From NCBI GenBank assembly GCA_029778715.1, contig JAKOPT010000027.1, forward strand, positions 20,223 through 84,222: a stretch of DNA of 64,000 nucleotides. Direction: 5' to 3'. Numbering within the stretch: the stretch's first letter is position 1; every line of letters starts with the position of its first letter. A model generated the notes under the pieces. It was not told the DNA's origin. It made no database searches and saw only the letters and a list, made by a program, of their open reading frames with translations. Origin of the DNA: Actinomycetes bacterium (GTDB taxonomy: Bacteria > Actinomycetota > Actinomycetes > Actinomycetales > Dermatophilaceae). This document shows, piece after piece, positions 42,847-51,064 of the stretch. The position numbers and the translations under genes were made by a program.

Positions 42847-42896
42847 CGTCCACTTCGCCCCCCAACAGTCGGGGGGCGAAGTGCCCCTTTCCCACC
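42845..42896. repeat. palindrome family D, copy 1
   Basis: AACGTCCACTTCGCCCCCCAACAGTCGGGGGGCGAAGTGCCCCTTTCCC; related copy near 60562. Confidence 0.88.
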
Positions 42897-43018
42897 TGAA
42901 CCTCGACCGCCACGGGCCCGCGAACGACGCCGCACGGCATACCGGCCCGACGGTGAAGGCACTCGCCAAAGGGGAACACTCCTGACGAATCGGGGGCGAC
43001 TCGGGTTACGTTGGACCG

Positions 43019-44035
43019 GTGCCCGACCGAGCGAACCCGCCCGCGCCTCGCCATGACGCGTGGTCGCCGGCCGATCTGCGCGTGTCCAAGGCCGCCGCGG
43101 GGCTGCGCATCAGCGTCGTCATCCCCGCCCGCGACGAAGAGGACACCGTCGGGGACGTCGTCGCCGCCGTCAAGGCCGCCTGGCTCGACGAGGTCCCCCT
43201 CATCGACGAGATCGTCGTCATCGACTCCGACTCCGCCGACGCCACGGCGAACCGGGCCCGGCGAGCCGGCGCGCGGGTGTATGCCGCGGCCCAGGTGCGC
43301 CCCGACCTCGGCCCGGCGCAGGGCAAAGGCGAGGCGCTGTGGAAGGCGCTGCACGTGACGGTCGGCGACATTCTCGTCTTCCTCGACGCCGACCTCATCG
43401 AGTGGGGACCCCACTTCGTGCCGGGCCTGCTCGGGCCGCTCCTCACCGAGCCGACGACTCAGTTGGTCAAGGCGCTCTACCACCGCCCGCTCCTCGACGC
43501 CGACGGCCACGAAGCCGAAACCGGCGGCCGGGTCACCGAACTCGTCGCCCGCCCGCTCCTCGCCCTCGATGCCCCCGAACTCGCCGGCGTCGTCCAACCC
43601 CTCGCCGGCGAGTGGGCGATCCGCCGACGACTCTTCGAATCCCTCTGGGTGCCCGTCGGATACGGCGTCGAGATCGCCGCGCTCCTCGACACCTACCGGG
43701 GCCACGGGGCCGGCGCCATCGCCCAGGTCGACCTGGGGCGGCGGGCCCACCGCCACCACCGGCACGACACCCTCGGGCCGATGGCGGTGCAGGTCATGGC
43801 CGCGGCCCGGCGCCGGCTCGCCACCTCCCCCGAACCTCGCGCCGACGTCGTCCGGTTGCGTCAGTTCGACCCGGTCGCCGGGGGTTTCGCGGCCCGGGAC
43901 CGTCGCGTCGATGTCGTCGAACGCCCGCCCGCCGTTTCCATCGACGGGTATGCCGCGGGGCTGGCCGCCCGCGTCGAGAGACTCGCTGGCCTCGCTGCCG
44001 ACCTGGGCCGCCACGGGTCACGGGGGGCGTCATGA
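43019..44035 (+). CDS. gpgS: glucosyl-3-phosphoglycerate synthase
   Basis: ISVVIPARDEEDTVGDVV, FLDADLIEWGPHFVPGLLGPLL; followed by folP as in mycobacteria. Confidence 0.9.
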   Translation: MPDRANPPAPRHDAWSPADLRVSKAAAGLRISVVIPARDEEDTVGDVVAAVKAAWLDEVPLIDEIVVIDSDSADATANRARRAGARVYAAAQVRPDLGPAQGKGEALWKALHVTVGDILVFLDADLIEWGPHFVPGLLGPLLTEPTTQLVKALYHRPLLDADGHEAETGGRVTELVARPLLALDAPELAGVVQPLAGEWAIRRRLFESLWVPVGYGVEIAALLDTYRGHGAGAIAQVDLGRRAHRHHRHDTLGPMAVQVMAAARRRLATSPEPRADVVRLRQFDPVAGGFAARDRRVDVVERPPAVSIDGYAAGLAARVERLAGLAADLGRHGSRGAS

Positions 44036-44895
44036 GGTTCCGGCTCGGACGGCATACGTATGCCGCGCACGACCGCCTCGTCATGGCGATCGTCAACCGC
44101 ACGACCGATTCCTTCTACGACCGGGGGGCCACCTGGGAGGACGACGCGGCCTACGCCCGGGTCCGGCAGGTGATTGCCGAAGGGGCCGACCTCGTCGACA
44201 TCGGTGGGATCAAGGCGGCCCCGGGCGCGGAGGTGCCGGTGGCCGAGGAGTTGCGCCGGGTGGTGCCGTTCGTTGAGGGGGTGCGGGCCGAGCATCCCGA
44301 CCTGACGATTTCGGTCGACACGTATCGCGCCGAGGTGGCCGACGCCGTGCTCGCCGCGGGGGCCGATGTCGTCAACGACGCCTGGGGCGGGGCCGACCCC
44401 GACCTGCCCGCCGTCGTCGCCGCTCACGGTGCCGGGTTGGTGCTCACCCACACCGGCGGGCAGCGGGTGCGCACCCGCCCGCACCGGATCGAGTACGACG
44501 ACGTCGTCGCCGCGGTCGCCGAGTCGCTGCTCATGCAGGCGGAGGCGGCGGTGGCTGCCGGGGTCGAGCGCGAGCGCATCGTCATCGACCCGGCGCACGA
44601 TTTCGGCAAGAACACCTGGCACTCCCTCGAGTGCACCCGCCGTCTCGACGAGTTGGTCGGGCTCGGCTGGCCGGTGCTGGTCTCCTTGTCCAACAAGGAT
44701 TTCGTCGGCGAGTCGCTCGGCCGTGAGGTCGGTGAGCGGGTCATCGGCACGCTGGCGACGACGGCGGTGTCGGCGTGGCTGGGCGCCCACATCTACCGGG
44801 TGCACGAGGTCCGCGAGACCCGGGACGTGCTCGACATGGTGTCGGTCATCCGCGGCGATCTGCCGCCGATGCGCGTGACCCGGGGGTTGGCATGA
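44032..44895 (+). CDS. folP: dihydropteroate synthase family protein
   Basis: LVMAIVNRTTDSFYDRGA, DIGGIKAAPGAEV, SVDTYRAEVADAVLAAGADVVNDAWGG, DPAHDFGKNTWHSLE. Confidence 0.92.
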   Translation: MRFRLGRHTYAAHDRLVMAIVNRTTDSFYDRGATWEDDAAYARVRQVIAEGADLVDIGGIKAAPGAEVPVAEELRRVVPFVEGVRAEHPDLTISVDTYRAEVADAVLAAGADVVNDAWGGADPDLPAVVAAHGAGLVLTHTGGQRVRTRPHRIEYDDVVAAVAESLLMQAEAAVAAGVERERIVIDPAHDFGKNTWHSLECTRRLDELVGLGWPVLVSLSNKDFVGESLGREVGERVIGTLATTAVSAWLGAHIYRVHEVRETRDVLDMVSVIRGDLPPMRVTRGLA

Positions 44896-45572
44896 GCGCC
44901 AGTTCGCGCATCGTCGCTGCGGCCGTCGTGCCGGGCACCTTGCTGCTCTTGCCCGAGTATGCCGGCCGCATCGACCCGATTCCGGCCATCCGGACCGCGG
45001 CGCTCGCGGCCGTCGACGCCGTGGTCACGGCGGCCGACCGGGTCGTCGTGGTCACCGCGGGCGACCGGGAACCGCGGCATACGAAGGGGCCGGCCGGCGC
45101 CCGGGTCGCCGCGACCCTCCTCGGCGAGGCTCCGGCCGAGGTCGTTGTCGTCCCGTGGGATGCCCCGGTGGTCGTATGCCGCGCCCTCGGGGCCGCGATC
45201 ACCGGCGCCGAGGCGAGCGGCGAGGGCGAGGCGGACCAAGCGGGCGGCCGTTGGGGTCTCATCATCGTCGCGGACGGCAGTGCGACGCGCACCGAGAAGG
45301 CGCCGGGGCATTACGACCCGCGGGCGCACGCCTACGACGAGGTGTGGCTCACGGCGTTGCGGGGAGTCGATGTCGACGCGCTCCTGGCTCTCGATGCCGC
45401 GGTCGCCGAGGGCGTGCTGGCCCTGGGCCGCGCCCCGCTCCAGGTGCTCGCCGGAGCGTTCGGCGACGGCGCGGCATACACCTGCGGGGACATCACGACC
45501 GACGATGCGTACGGCGTCCAGCACGCGGTGGCCCTCATCCGCCAGCGACGAAACTCACTCGATTGCTGTTGA
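44892..45572 (+). CDS. class III extradiol dioxygenase subunit B-like protein
   Basis: IVAAAVVPGTLLLLPEYAGR, LIIVADGSATRTEKAPGHYDPRA. Confidence 0.7.
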   Translation: MSASSRIVAAAVVPGTLLLLPEYAGRIDPIPAIRTAALAAVDAVVTAADRVVVVTAGDREPRHTKGPAGARVAATLLGEAPAEVVVVPWDAPVVVCRALGAAITGAEASGEGEADQAGGRWGLIIVADGSATRTEKAPGHYDPRAHAYDEVWLTALRGVDVDALLALDAAVAEGVLALGRAPLQVLAGAFGDGAAYTCGDITTDDAYGVQHAVALIRQRRNSLDCC

Positions 45573-46058
45573 GGCGGACAACGGGTCGGCGATGGCGTCC
45601 GGGTCGTGCAGGTCGAGCCAGACCAGCGGGCTGTGCCAGTTCGCCTGGTCCTGGGGGAACACGACCCGTGCCAGACCGGCCCCGGCGAGGAGTTTGGCGC
45701 ACGTCGGGCACGGTTGGCAGGTGACGTATGCCGTGCAGCCGCGCAGGTCTCGCCGGGCGTAGAGGAGCGCGTTGGCTTCGGCGTGGACGCTGATGCACCG
45801 ACCGGGCCCCGAGTCGTAGGCGGTGAACTCCTTGAGTTCGTCGTAGGTCAGCAGGCCGCGCGGGCAGGCGCCCTCGAGGCACCCGGGATGCCCGGAGGGG
45901 GCGCCGGTGTAGCCCGTGCCGACGATCCGGTGTCCCTGGTCGACGAGGACGGCGCCGACCTTGCGGCGGCGGCAGTCGCTGCGTTCGGCCACGGCCCGGG
46001 CAATGGCGACGAAGTAGTCGTCCCAGTCCGGGCGCGGGGGGACGGCGGCAGGCGGCAT
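45555..46058 (-). CDS. dCMP/cytidine deaminase-family protein
   Basis: HAEANALLYARRDLRGCTAYVTCQPCPTCAKLL zinc-binding signature. Confidence 0.92.
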   Translation of the reverse strand: MPPAAVPPRPDWDDYFVAIARAVAERSDCRRRKVGAVLVDQGHRIVGTGYTGAPSGHPGCLEGACPRGLLTYDELKEFTAYDSGPGRCISVHAEANALLYARRDLRGCTAYVTCQPCPTCAKLLAGAGLARVVFPQDQANWHSPLVWLDLHDPDAIADPLSASTAIE

Positions 46059-46208
46059 ACTCACGCCGCCATTGTCACGCAGCGACCATGGCAGAACGAA
46101 GGCCCGGGTGGGCGTGGAGCCGCGCCGAGGTGGCCCGGGCGCCGACGGCCTCGGGTCCGCTCGGGACGCCAATTGCGCGGCGAGGGCCCACGTGGACCAC
46201 CGGCGGGG

Positions 46209-47762
46209 TCAGACCGGAAACGGTTGCGACTCGGCCCTCATCCGCTTCTTGTCGAGTTTCCCGACCGAGGTCAGGGGGAGTTGGGCAACGATGTCGACCC
46301 GCTTGGGCACCTTGTACTTGGCCAGGCGCGAGCGACACGCTGCGATGACGTCCGTGCGGACCGTGTCGCCGTCACTCTCGGCCGCGATGGTGACGACAGC
46401 GACGACGGCCTCGCCCCAGTCCGGGTGCGGCACTCCGACGACCGAGGCGGTGACCACCCCGGGCACGGACATGACCACCTGTTCCACTTCGGTGGTGTAG
46501 ACGTTCATGCCGCCGGTGATGATCATGTCCTTCTTGCGATCGAGGAGATAGACGTAGCCGTCGTCGTCCATCCGCCCGATATCGCCGGTACGTAACCACC
46601 CGTCCACGATGGTTTCGGCCGTGGCTTCCGGCAGCCCCAGATAGCCGATCATCGTGTAGGGCGAGGAGGCAACAATTTCGCCCACTTCACCGACCGGAAC
46701 CTCCCGCAACTCGGCCGCATCCGGGGCGACGACCTTGATCCGGCTCATCGCCACCGCCCGCCCGCAACTCTTGAGCCGGGCGCCGTCGTCATCGGCGACG
46801 AGGTGATCGCCCTTGGTGAGCCGAGTCAGGAAGTTGGGCGCCTCCGACTGCCCGTAGAGCTGGGAGAACACCGGACCGAACACGGCCAGCCCCTGCCGAA
46901 GCCGATCCTCGGTGATCGGTGCCGCCCCGTAGACAAGGGTCCGCAGACTGCCGAGATCCAGGGACGATGCCTCGGCGGCGTCGAGGAGCCGGTAGATCAT
47001 CGTGGGCACCATAAACGTGAAGGTGATCTTGTCGTCGGCGATCCGGCGCAGCACCTGCTGCGGGTCGAAGCCGGAGTCCAGCCAGATCGAGGCGCCCTTG
47101 GCCAGCCCGGCCTGTAGGTGGAAGCCCGCACTGTGCGGCAGAGGTGACATGAGGAGCATGCGCTCGTCCTCACCCAGCTCCAACTCGATGATGTGTGCGG
47201 CGATGTTGATCGCCAACCGTTCCTGGGTGTGCATCACGCCCTTGGGCCGGCCCGTGGTCCCTCCGGTGTAGATGACCAGGCCCAGGTCGTCGGGGGCGGG
47301 AGCTGCCGCTAGGCGTGTCTCCGGATGACCCTCGAGAAAGCGCTCCCAGGGAACAACACCGGTCGCGCCACAATGCACCCCGACCACCGTGGCCGCGGGA
47401 GGGGCACCGGCCGTGACGGAGCCCAACAGGCCCGGCCCGGTGAACACCACGGCAACACTGGAGTCGTTGAGGCAGTGGGCGATATCCGAGGGGGAGAGCA
47501 TTTCGTTGAGCGCCACCTTGACCAGCCCGAGGTCCAGAATCGCCAGATCGAGCGCGACGTACTCCACCCCGTTGGGGAGGCACAGCCCGACCCGGTCCCC
47601 CGGGGACAACCCGGCGGCGTGCAGCGCCTGCCCTACTTGGTTGCGCAACCGGGCCAGGGCGGCATACGTCGTGGCGCCCCGCGGGTCGACGATGGCGACC
47701 CGGTCGCCGAACCCGGCGATCTTGTCGCCGACCAGGGTGCGCAAGCTGAGGTGATGATTCAC
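46209..47762 (-). CDS. AMP-dependent acyl-CoA synthetase
   Basis: VIYTGGTTGRPKGVMHTQ, YGQSEAPNFLTRL, TGDIGRMDDDGYVYLLDRKKDMIITGGMNVY. Confidence 0.94.
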   Translation of the reverse strand: MNHHLSLRTLVGDKIAGFGDRVAIVDPRGATTYAALARLRNQVGQALHAAGLSPGDRVGLCLPNGVEYVALDLAILDLGLVKVALNEMLSPSDIAHCLNDSSVAVVFTGPGLLGSVTAGAPPAATVVGVHCGATGVVPWERFLEGHPETRLAAAPAPDDLGLVIYTGGTTGRPKGVMHTQERLAINIAAHIIELELGEDERMLLMSPLPHSAGFHLQAGLAKGASIWLDSGFDPQQVLRRIADDKITFTFMVPTMIYRLLDAAEASSLDLGSLRTLVYGAAPITEDRLRQGLAVFGPVFSQLYGQSEAPNFLTRLTKGDHLVADDDGARLKSCGRAVAMSRIKVVAPDAAELREVPVGEVGEIVASSPYTMIGYLGLPEATAETIVDGWLRTGDIGRMDDDGYVYLLDRKKDMIITGGMNVYTTEVEQVVMSVPGVVTASVVGVPHPDWGEAVVAVVTIAAESDGDTVRTDVIAACRSRLAKYKVPKRVDIVAQLPLTSVGKLDKKRMRAESQPFPV

Positions 47763-47772
47763 GGCATACCCC

Positions 47773-48840
47773 TCAGGCGAAGGTGATGAGGGGTTTGACG
47801 ATGCCGTCCTCTTTGTCGGCCATCATCGTGAAGGCCCGCTGCACGTCGGCGAAGGCGAAGCGGTGCGTGGTCATCGGCGTCGGGTCGACCTTGCCGGTCT
47901 CGATGAGGGTGAAGATACGCCGCATCCGGTCGCTGCCTCCGGGGCACAGCCCGGTGCGGATCGTCTTCTCACCCATCCCCAGTCCGAAGGCCATGAGGTC
48001 GAGTTGCAGCGGAGCGGGATTCTCGCCGTGGTAGCCGACATTGGACAGCGTGCCGCCGGCCTTGAGGCAGGCCAGGGCCGCCTCGAAGGTGTGCGGTGCC
48101 CCCAGGGCTTCGATGGTCGCGTCCGCGCCCTGACCACTGGTGAGATCGAGGATCTGCTCCACCACGTCCCCATGGGTGTAGTCGACGACCTCGTCCGCCC
48201 CGAACCGCTTCGACAAGGCGACCCGCTCGGGGAGTGATTCGACGGTGATGATGCGGCCCGCGCCGAGTAGTCGCGCCCCGATCGTCGCCGCCAGGCCCAC
48301 CGCTCCTTGGGCGAACACGACGACCGTGTCCCCGAGAGTGATCTGGGCGTGCTCGGCTCCCATGAACCCGGTGCTCAGCATGTCGCAGGCGTAGACCGCG
48401 GCCTCGTCGGGCACCGAATCCGGGATGGGCGCCAGGTTGGCCTGCGCGGCGGGGACCAGGAAGTACTCGGCCATGTTCCCGTCGACCTGGGCGGTGTACT
48501 TGTAGCCGCCGAGCAACCCGCCGCACTGGGACGACAGACCCCGCTGGCAATAGCTGCACTGCCAACACGGGGTCACCGCGTTGACGGCCACGCGCTGCCC
48601 CTCGGTGAAGCCCGCGACCGCCGACCCCACCGCCGCGACGACCCCGACCGACTCATGTCCGAGGGTGCGCCCGGGCTCGACCGGAAGCGCGCCCCGCACC
48701 GTGTGCACATCGGAGGTGCAGATGAGGGCCGCGGTCGTCTTGACGAGGGCTTCGTTCGGGCCGGGGGTGGGGATCGGCTTGTCCACGATGCTCGTCTCGT
48801 TGAGGCCGAGCATGGTGAAGGTCTGCATCGAAGCGGACAT
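47773..48840 (-). CDS. zinc-dependent (secondary) alcohol dehydrogenase
   Basis: LICTSDVHTVRGALPVEPGRTLGHESVGVVAAVG, QGAVGLAATIGARLLGAGRIITVE. Confidence 0.9.
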   Translation of the reverse strand: MSASMQTFTMLGLNETSIVDKPIPTPGPNEALVKTTAALICTSDVHTVRGALPVEPGRTLGHESVGVVAAVGSAVAGFTEGQRVAVNAVTPCWQCSYCQRGLSSQCGGLLGGYKYTAQVDGNMAEYFLVPAAQANLAPIPDSVPDEAAVYACDMLSTGFMGAEHAQITLGDTVVVFAQGAVGLAATIGARLLGAGRIITVESLPERVALSKRFGADEVVDYTHGDVVEQILDLTSGQGADATIEALGAPHTFEAALACLKAGGTLSNVGYHGENPAPLQLDLMAFGLGMGEKTIRTGLCPGGSDRMRRIFTLIETGKVDPTPMTTHRFAFADVQRAFTMMADKEDGIVKPLITFA

Positions 48841-48941
48841 GGCGGTCGTCCTTTCGTGGTGGGTTGGCGGGGATGGGTATGCCGTCGGGCTGGCCGGCCG
48901 TTTGGACGGCGGGGTCGGGACGGCGGGGCCGGGACGGCGGG

Positions 48942-50108
48942 CTAGGCCACGGCCCCGAGGATGGTGGCGTGGTTGGCCACGGCCAACCCGCCCATGTTGA
49001 ACACCCCGGCCAACCGGGGATTGGGCAGTTGCATGGCACCGGCCGTGCCGGTCAGTTGCATCGCGCACAGGACGTGCTGACTGACGCCGGTAGCACCGAC
49101 GGGATGCCCCTTGGCCTTGAGCCCGCCGGAGCGGTTGACCGGAAGGGGGCCGTCGGCATACACCACGCCCTCGTCCAAGACGGAAACGCCGCGTCCGTTC
49201 GCAGCGAGACCGAGCGCCTCGTAGAGGACGAGTTCGGCGATGGTGAAGCAGTCGTGGAGTTCGATGAGATCGAGGTGGCGCGGGCTGCGCACACCGGCCT
49301 CGTCCAGGGCGCGGCCCCAGGCGGCCCGGGCCCCGGCGAACTCCAGGAGATCACGCCGCGAACGATCGAGGAAGTCACTGGCCTGCCCGATCCCGGCCAC
49401 CCGAACCTGACGCGGGCAGCGGGCGGGGACCGCGGCGTCGGCGGCCAGGACGACCGCGGCCGCGCCGTCACTGACGGGCGAGCAGTCGGTCCGGCGCAGG
49501 GGAGGCGCAACGACCGGATTGGCCGCACTGGTCGTGGCGCAGAACTCCACGGAGAGTTCCCGGTGCAACTGCGCCCACGGGTTGTCCAGGGCGTTGCGAT
49601 GGGCCTTGTGTGCGATCCGGGCCAGCGTGTCGTCGGCGAGACCGTATCGGCCGCGGTATTCGGCAGCGACCTGCCCGAACAGCCCGGCGAACCCCACTGT
49701 CGACTCGGAGCCGGCCAGCGCGAGGTCGGCCCCGAGCAGAGCGGCACCGATCTGCTGTGCCGGCCGGTCCGTCATCTTCTCGGCACCGATGACGAGGACT
49801 TGTCGGGCTCGCCCCGATTCGATGCTTCGGATGCCGTGATGGATCGCGGCGGTGCCGCTGGCGCAGGCGTTTTCGACCCGGATGCAGGGGACGCCGCGCA
49901 GCGTGGGCACGCGCTCCAGGGGCACCGAGGAGGGAAAGGCCAAGGGTTGTAGCCCGGCGTTGTAGGTGGCTACCACCACTTCGTCGATGTCGTGGCCGTC
50001 GAGTTCGGCATGGGTCAGGGCCGATTCGGCGGCGTGGCCGATGAGGTCGACCAGGGAGTCGTCGAGGCGACCGAAACGGGTGTGAGCCCAGCCCACGATG
50101 CTCGTCAT
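48942..50108 (-). CDS. thiolase-family protein (SCP2-thiolase-like)
   Basis: CIRVENACASGTAAIH, ELHDCFTIAELVLYEALGL, GGLKAKGHPVGATGVSQ. Confidence 0.9.
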   Translation of the reverse strand: MTSIVGWAHTRFGRLDDSLVDLIGHAAESALTHAELDGHDIDEVVVATYNAGLQPLAFPSSVPLERVPTLRGVPCIRVENACASGTAAIHHGIRSIESGRARQVLVIGAEKMTDRPAQQIGAALLGADLALAGSESTVGFAGLFGQVAAEYRGRYGLADDTLARIAHKAHRNALDNPWAQLHRELSVEFCATTSAANPVVAPPLRRTDCSPVSDGAAAVVLAADAAVPARCPRQVRVAGIGQASDFLDRSRRDLLEFAGARAAWGRALDEAGVRSPRHLDLIELHDCFTIAELVLYEALGLAANGRGVSVLDEGVVYADGPLPVNRSGGLKAKGHPVGATGVSQHVLCAMQLTGTAGAMQLPNPRLAGVFNMGGLAVANHATILGAVA

Positions 50109-50124
50109 CGCTGCGCCACCGGTC

Positions 50125-50922
50125 CTAGCCCAGGGCGGGGAGCCGCTCGAGGACCGACTCCGGGTGGGCATCGGCTGGGATGTGGGTGAGGCGCACGGTG
50201 GCGGCCGAGTCCAGGGTCGTCGCCTCCCCGTCCCAGAACCCGTCGGGCACGACCTGGCCGATCTCGCTGTCGGGCGGGAACTCGATCCCGGTCGAGGTGC
50301 GCAGCCCGATCGACCAGCCCAGGTGGGCCGCCACATTGGTCAGGGCGGTGTAGGTCTCGAGGCGTTCCTCGACCTCCACCTCGACGCCGGCCAGTGCGGC
50401 CGAGGCACGCGCGTCGAGGAGGACCATCTCGATCGGGCAGCCGCCGAGGCGGCCGAGCCACTCGGCCAGGTACAACGAGGCTGAGTCGGCATTGTCCTCG
50501 GAAACCTCGGCTCGTGCCGTCCCTGCCACCTCGTGTGCGCTAGCCAGGAACCGCACCGGGGAGGGCACCGCCAGGGCCACCCGTCGCCGTAGGACGTCGC
50601 CCACCGTCGTCACCGTGACTCGCACGAGGTCCAGTTCGGTCTCGTCGGCGAGCAAGGTCCGCAGCGCATACCCGGTGCGGGTGCGCTCGGCCATCGCCGC
50701 ACACAGTTCCGGGCGGGCCGCAAGCCCGCCGAGCATCATCGCCTCGACATCGACATAGGCCACGTCGGGGTCGAGGAGGGCCTGCACCTGGCGCAGATAG
50801 CCCGCCAATGCCGGCACCTCCCGCCAGGGCACGGGCTGGCCCTGGAGCAGGACGGCACGGCCGTAGTCGCCGTGGTCGATGACGAGTGGGACCGAACGAC
50901 CGCTTGGACTGCTGATGGTCAT
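50125..50922 (-). CDS. small accessory subunit of a ketone carboxylase operon (Apc5-like by position and size)
   Basis: 266-aa product between hydantoinase-B-like and thiolase genes, same strand; no recognised domain from sequence. Confidence 0.5.
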   Translation of the reverse strand: MTISSPSGRSVPLVIDHGDYGRAVLLQGQPVPWREVPALAGYLRQVQALLDPDVAYVDVEAMMLGGLAARPELCAAMAERTRTGYALRTLLADETELDLVRVTVTTVGDVLRRRVALAVPSPVRFLASAHEVAGTARAEVSEDNADSASLYLAEWLGRLGGCPIEMVLLDARASAALAGVEVEVEERLETYTALTNVAAHLGWSIGLRTSTGIEFPPDSEIGQVVPDGFWDGEATTLDSAATVRLTHIPADAHPESVLERLPALG

Positions 50923-51064
50923 GAATCTCCCCAATCTGGGTGCCGGAAGGGTGTGGATGGCTCATCGAGGCCCTCGTGATGAGCGCCTCGTGAGGCAGGT
51001 GGTTGCGGTCACGCTGCCGGGCGGTGCTGCGTGGTCAGCCCGCCCGGCAGCCGTGCTCGGGGAC

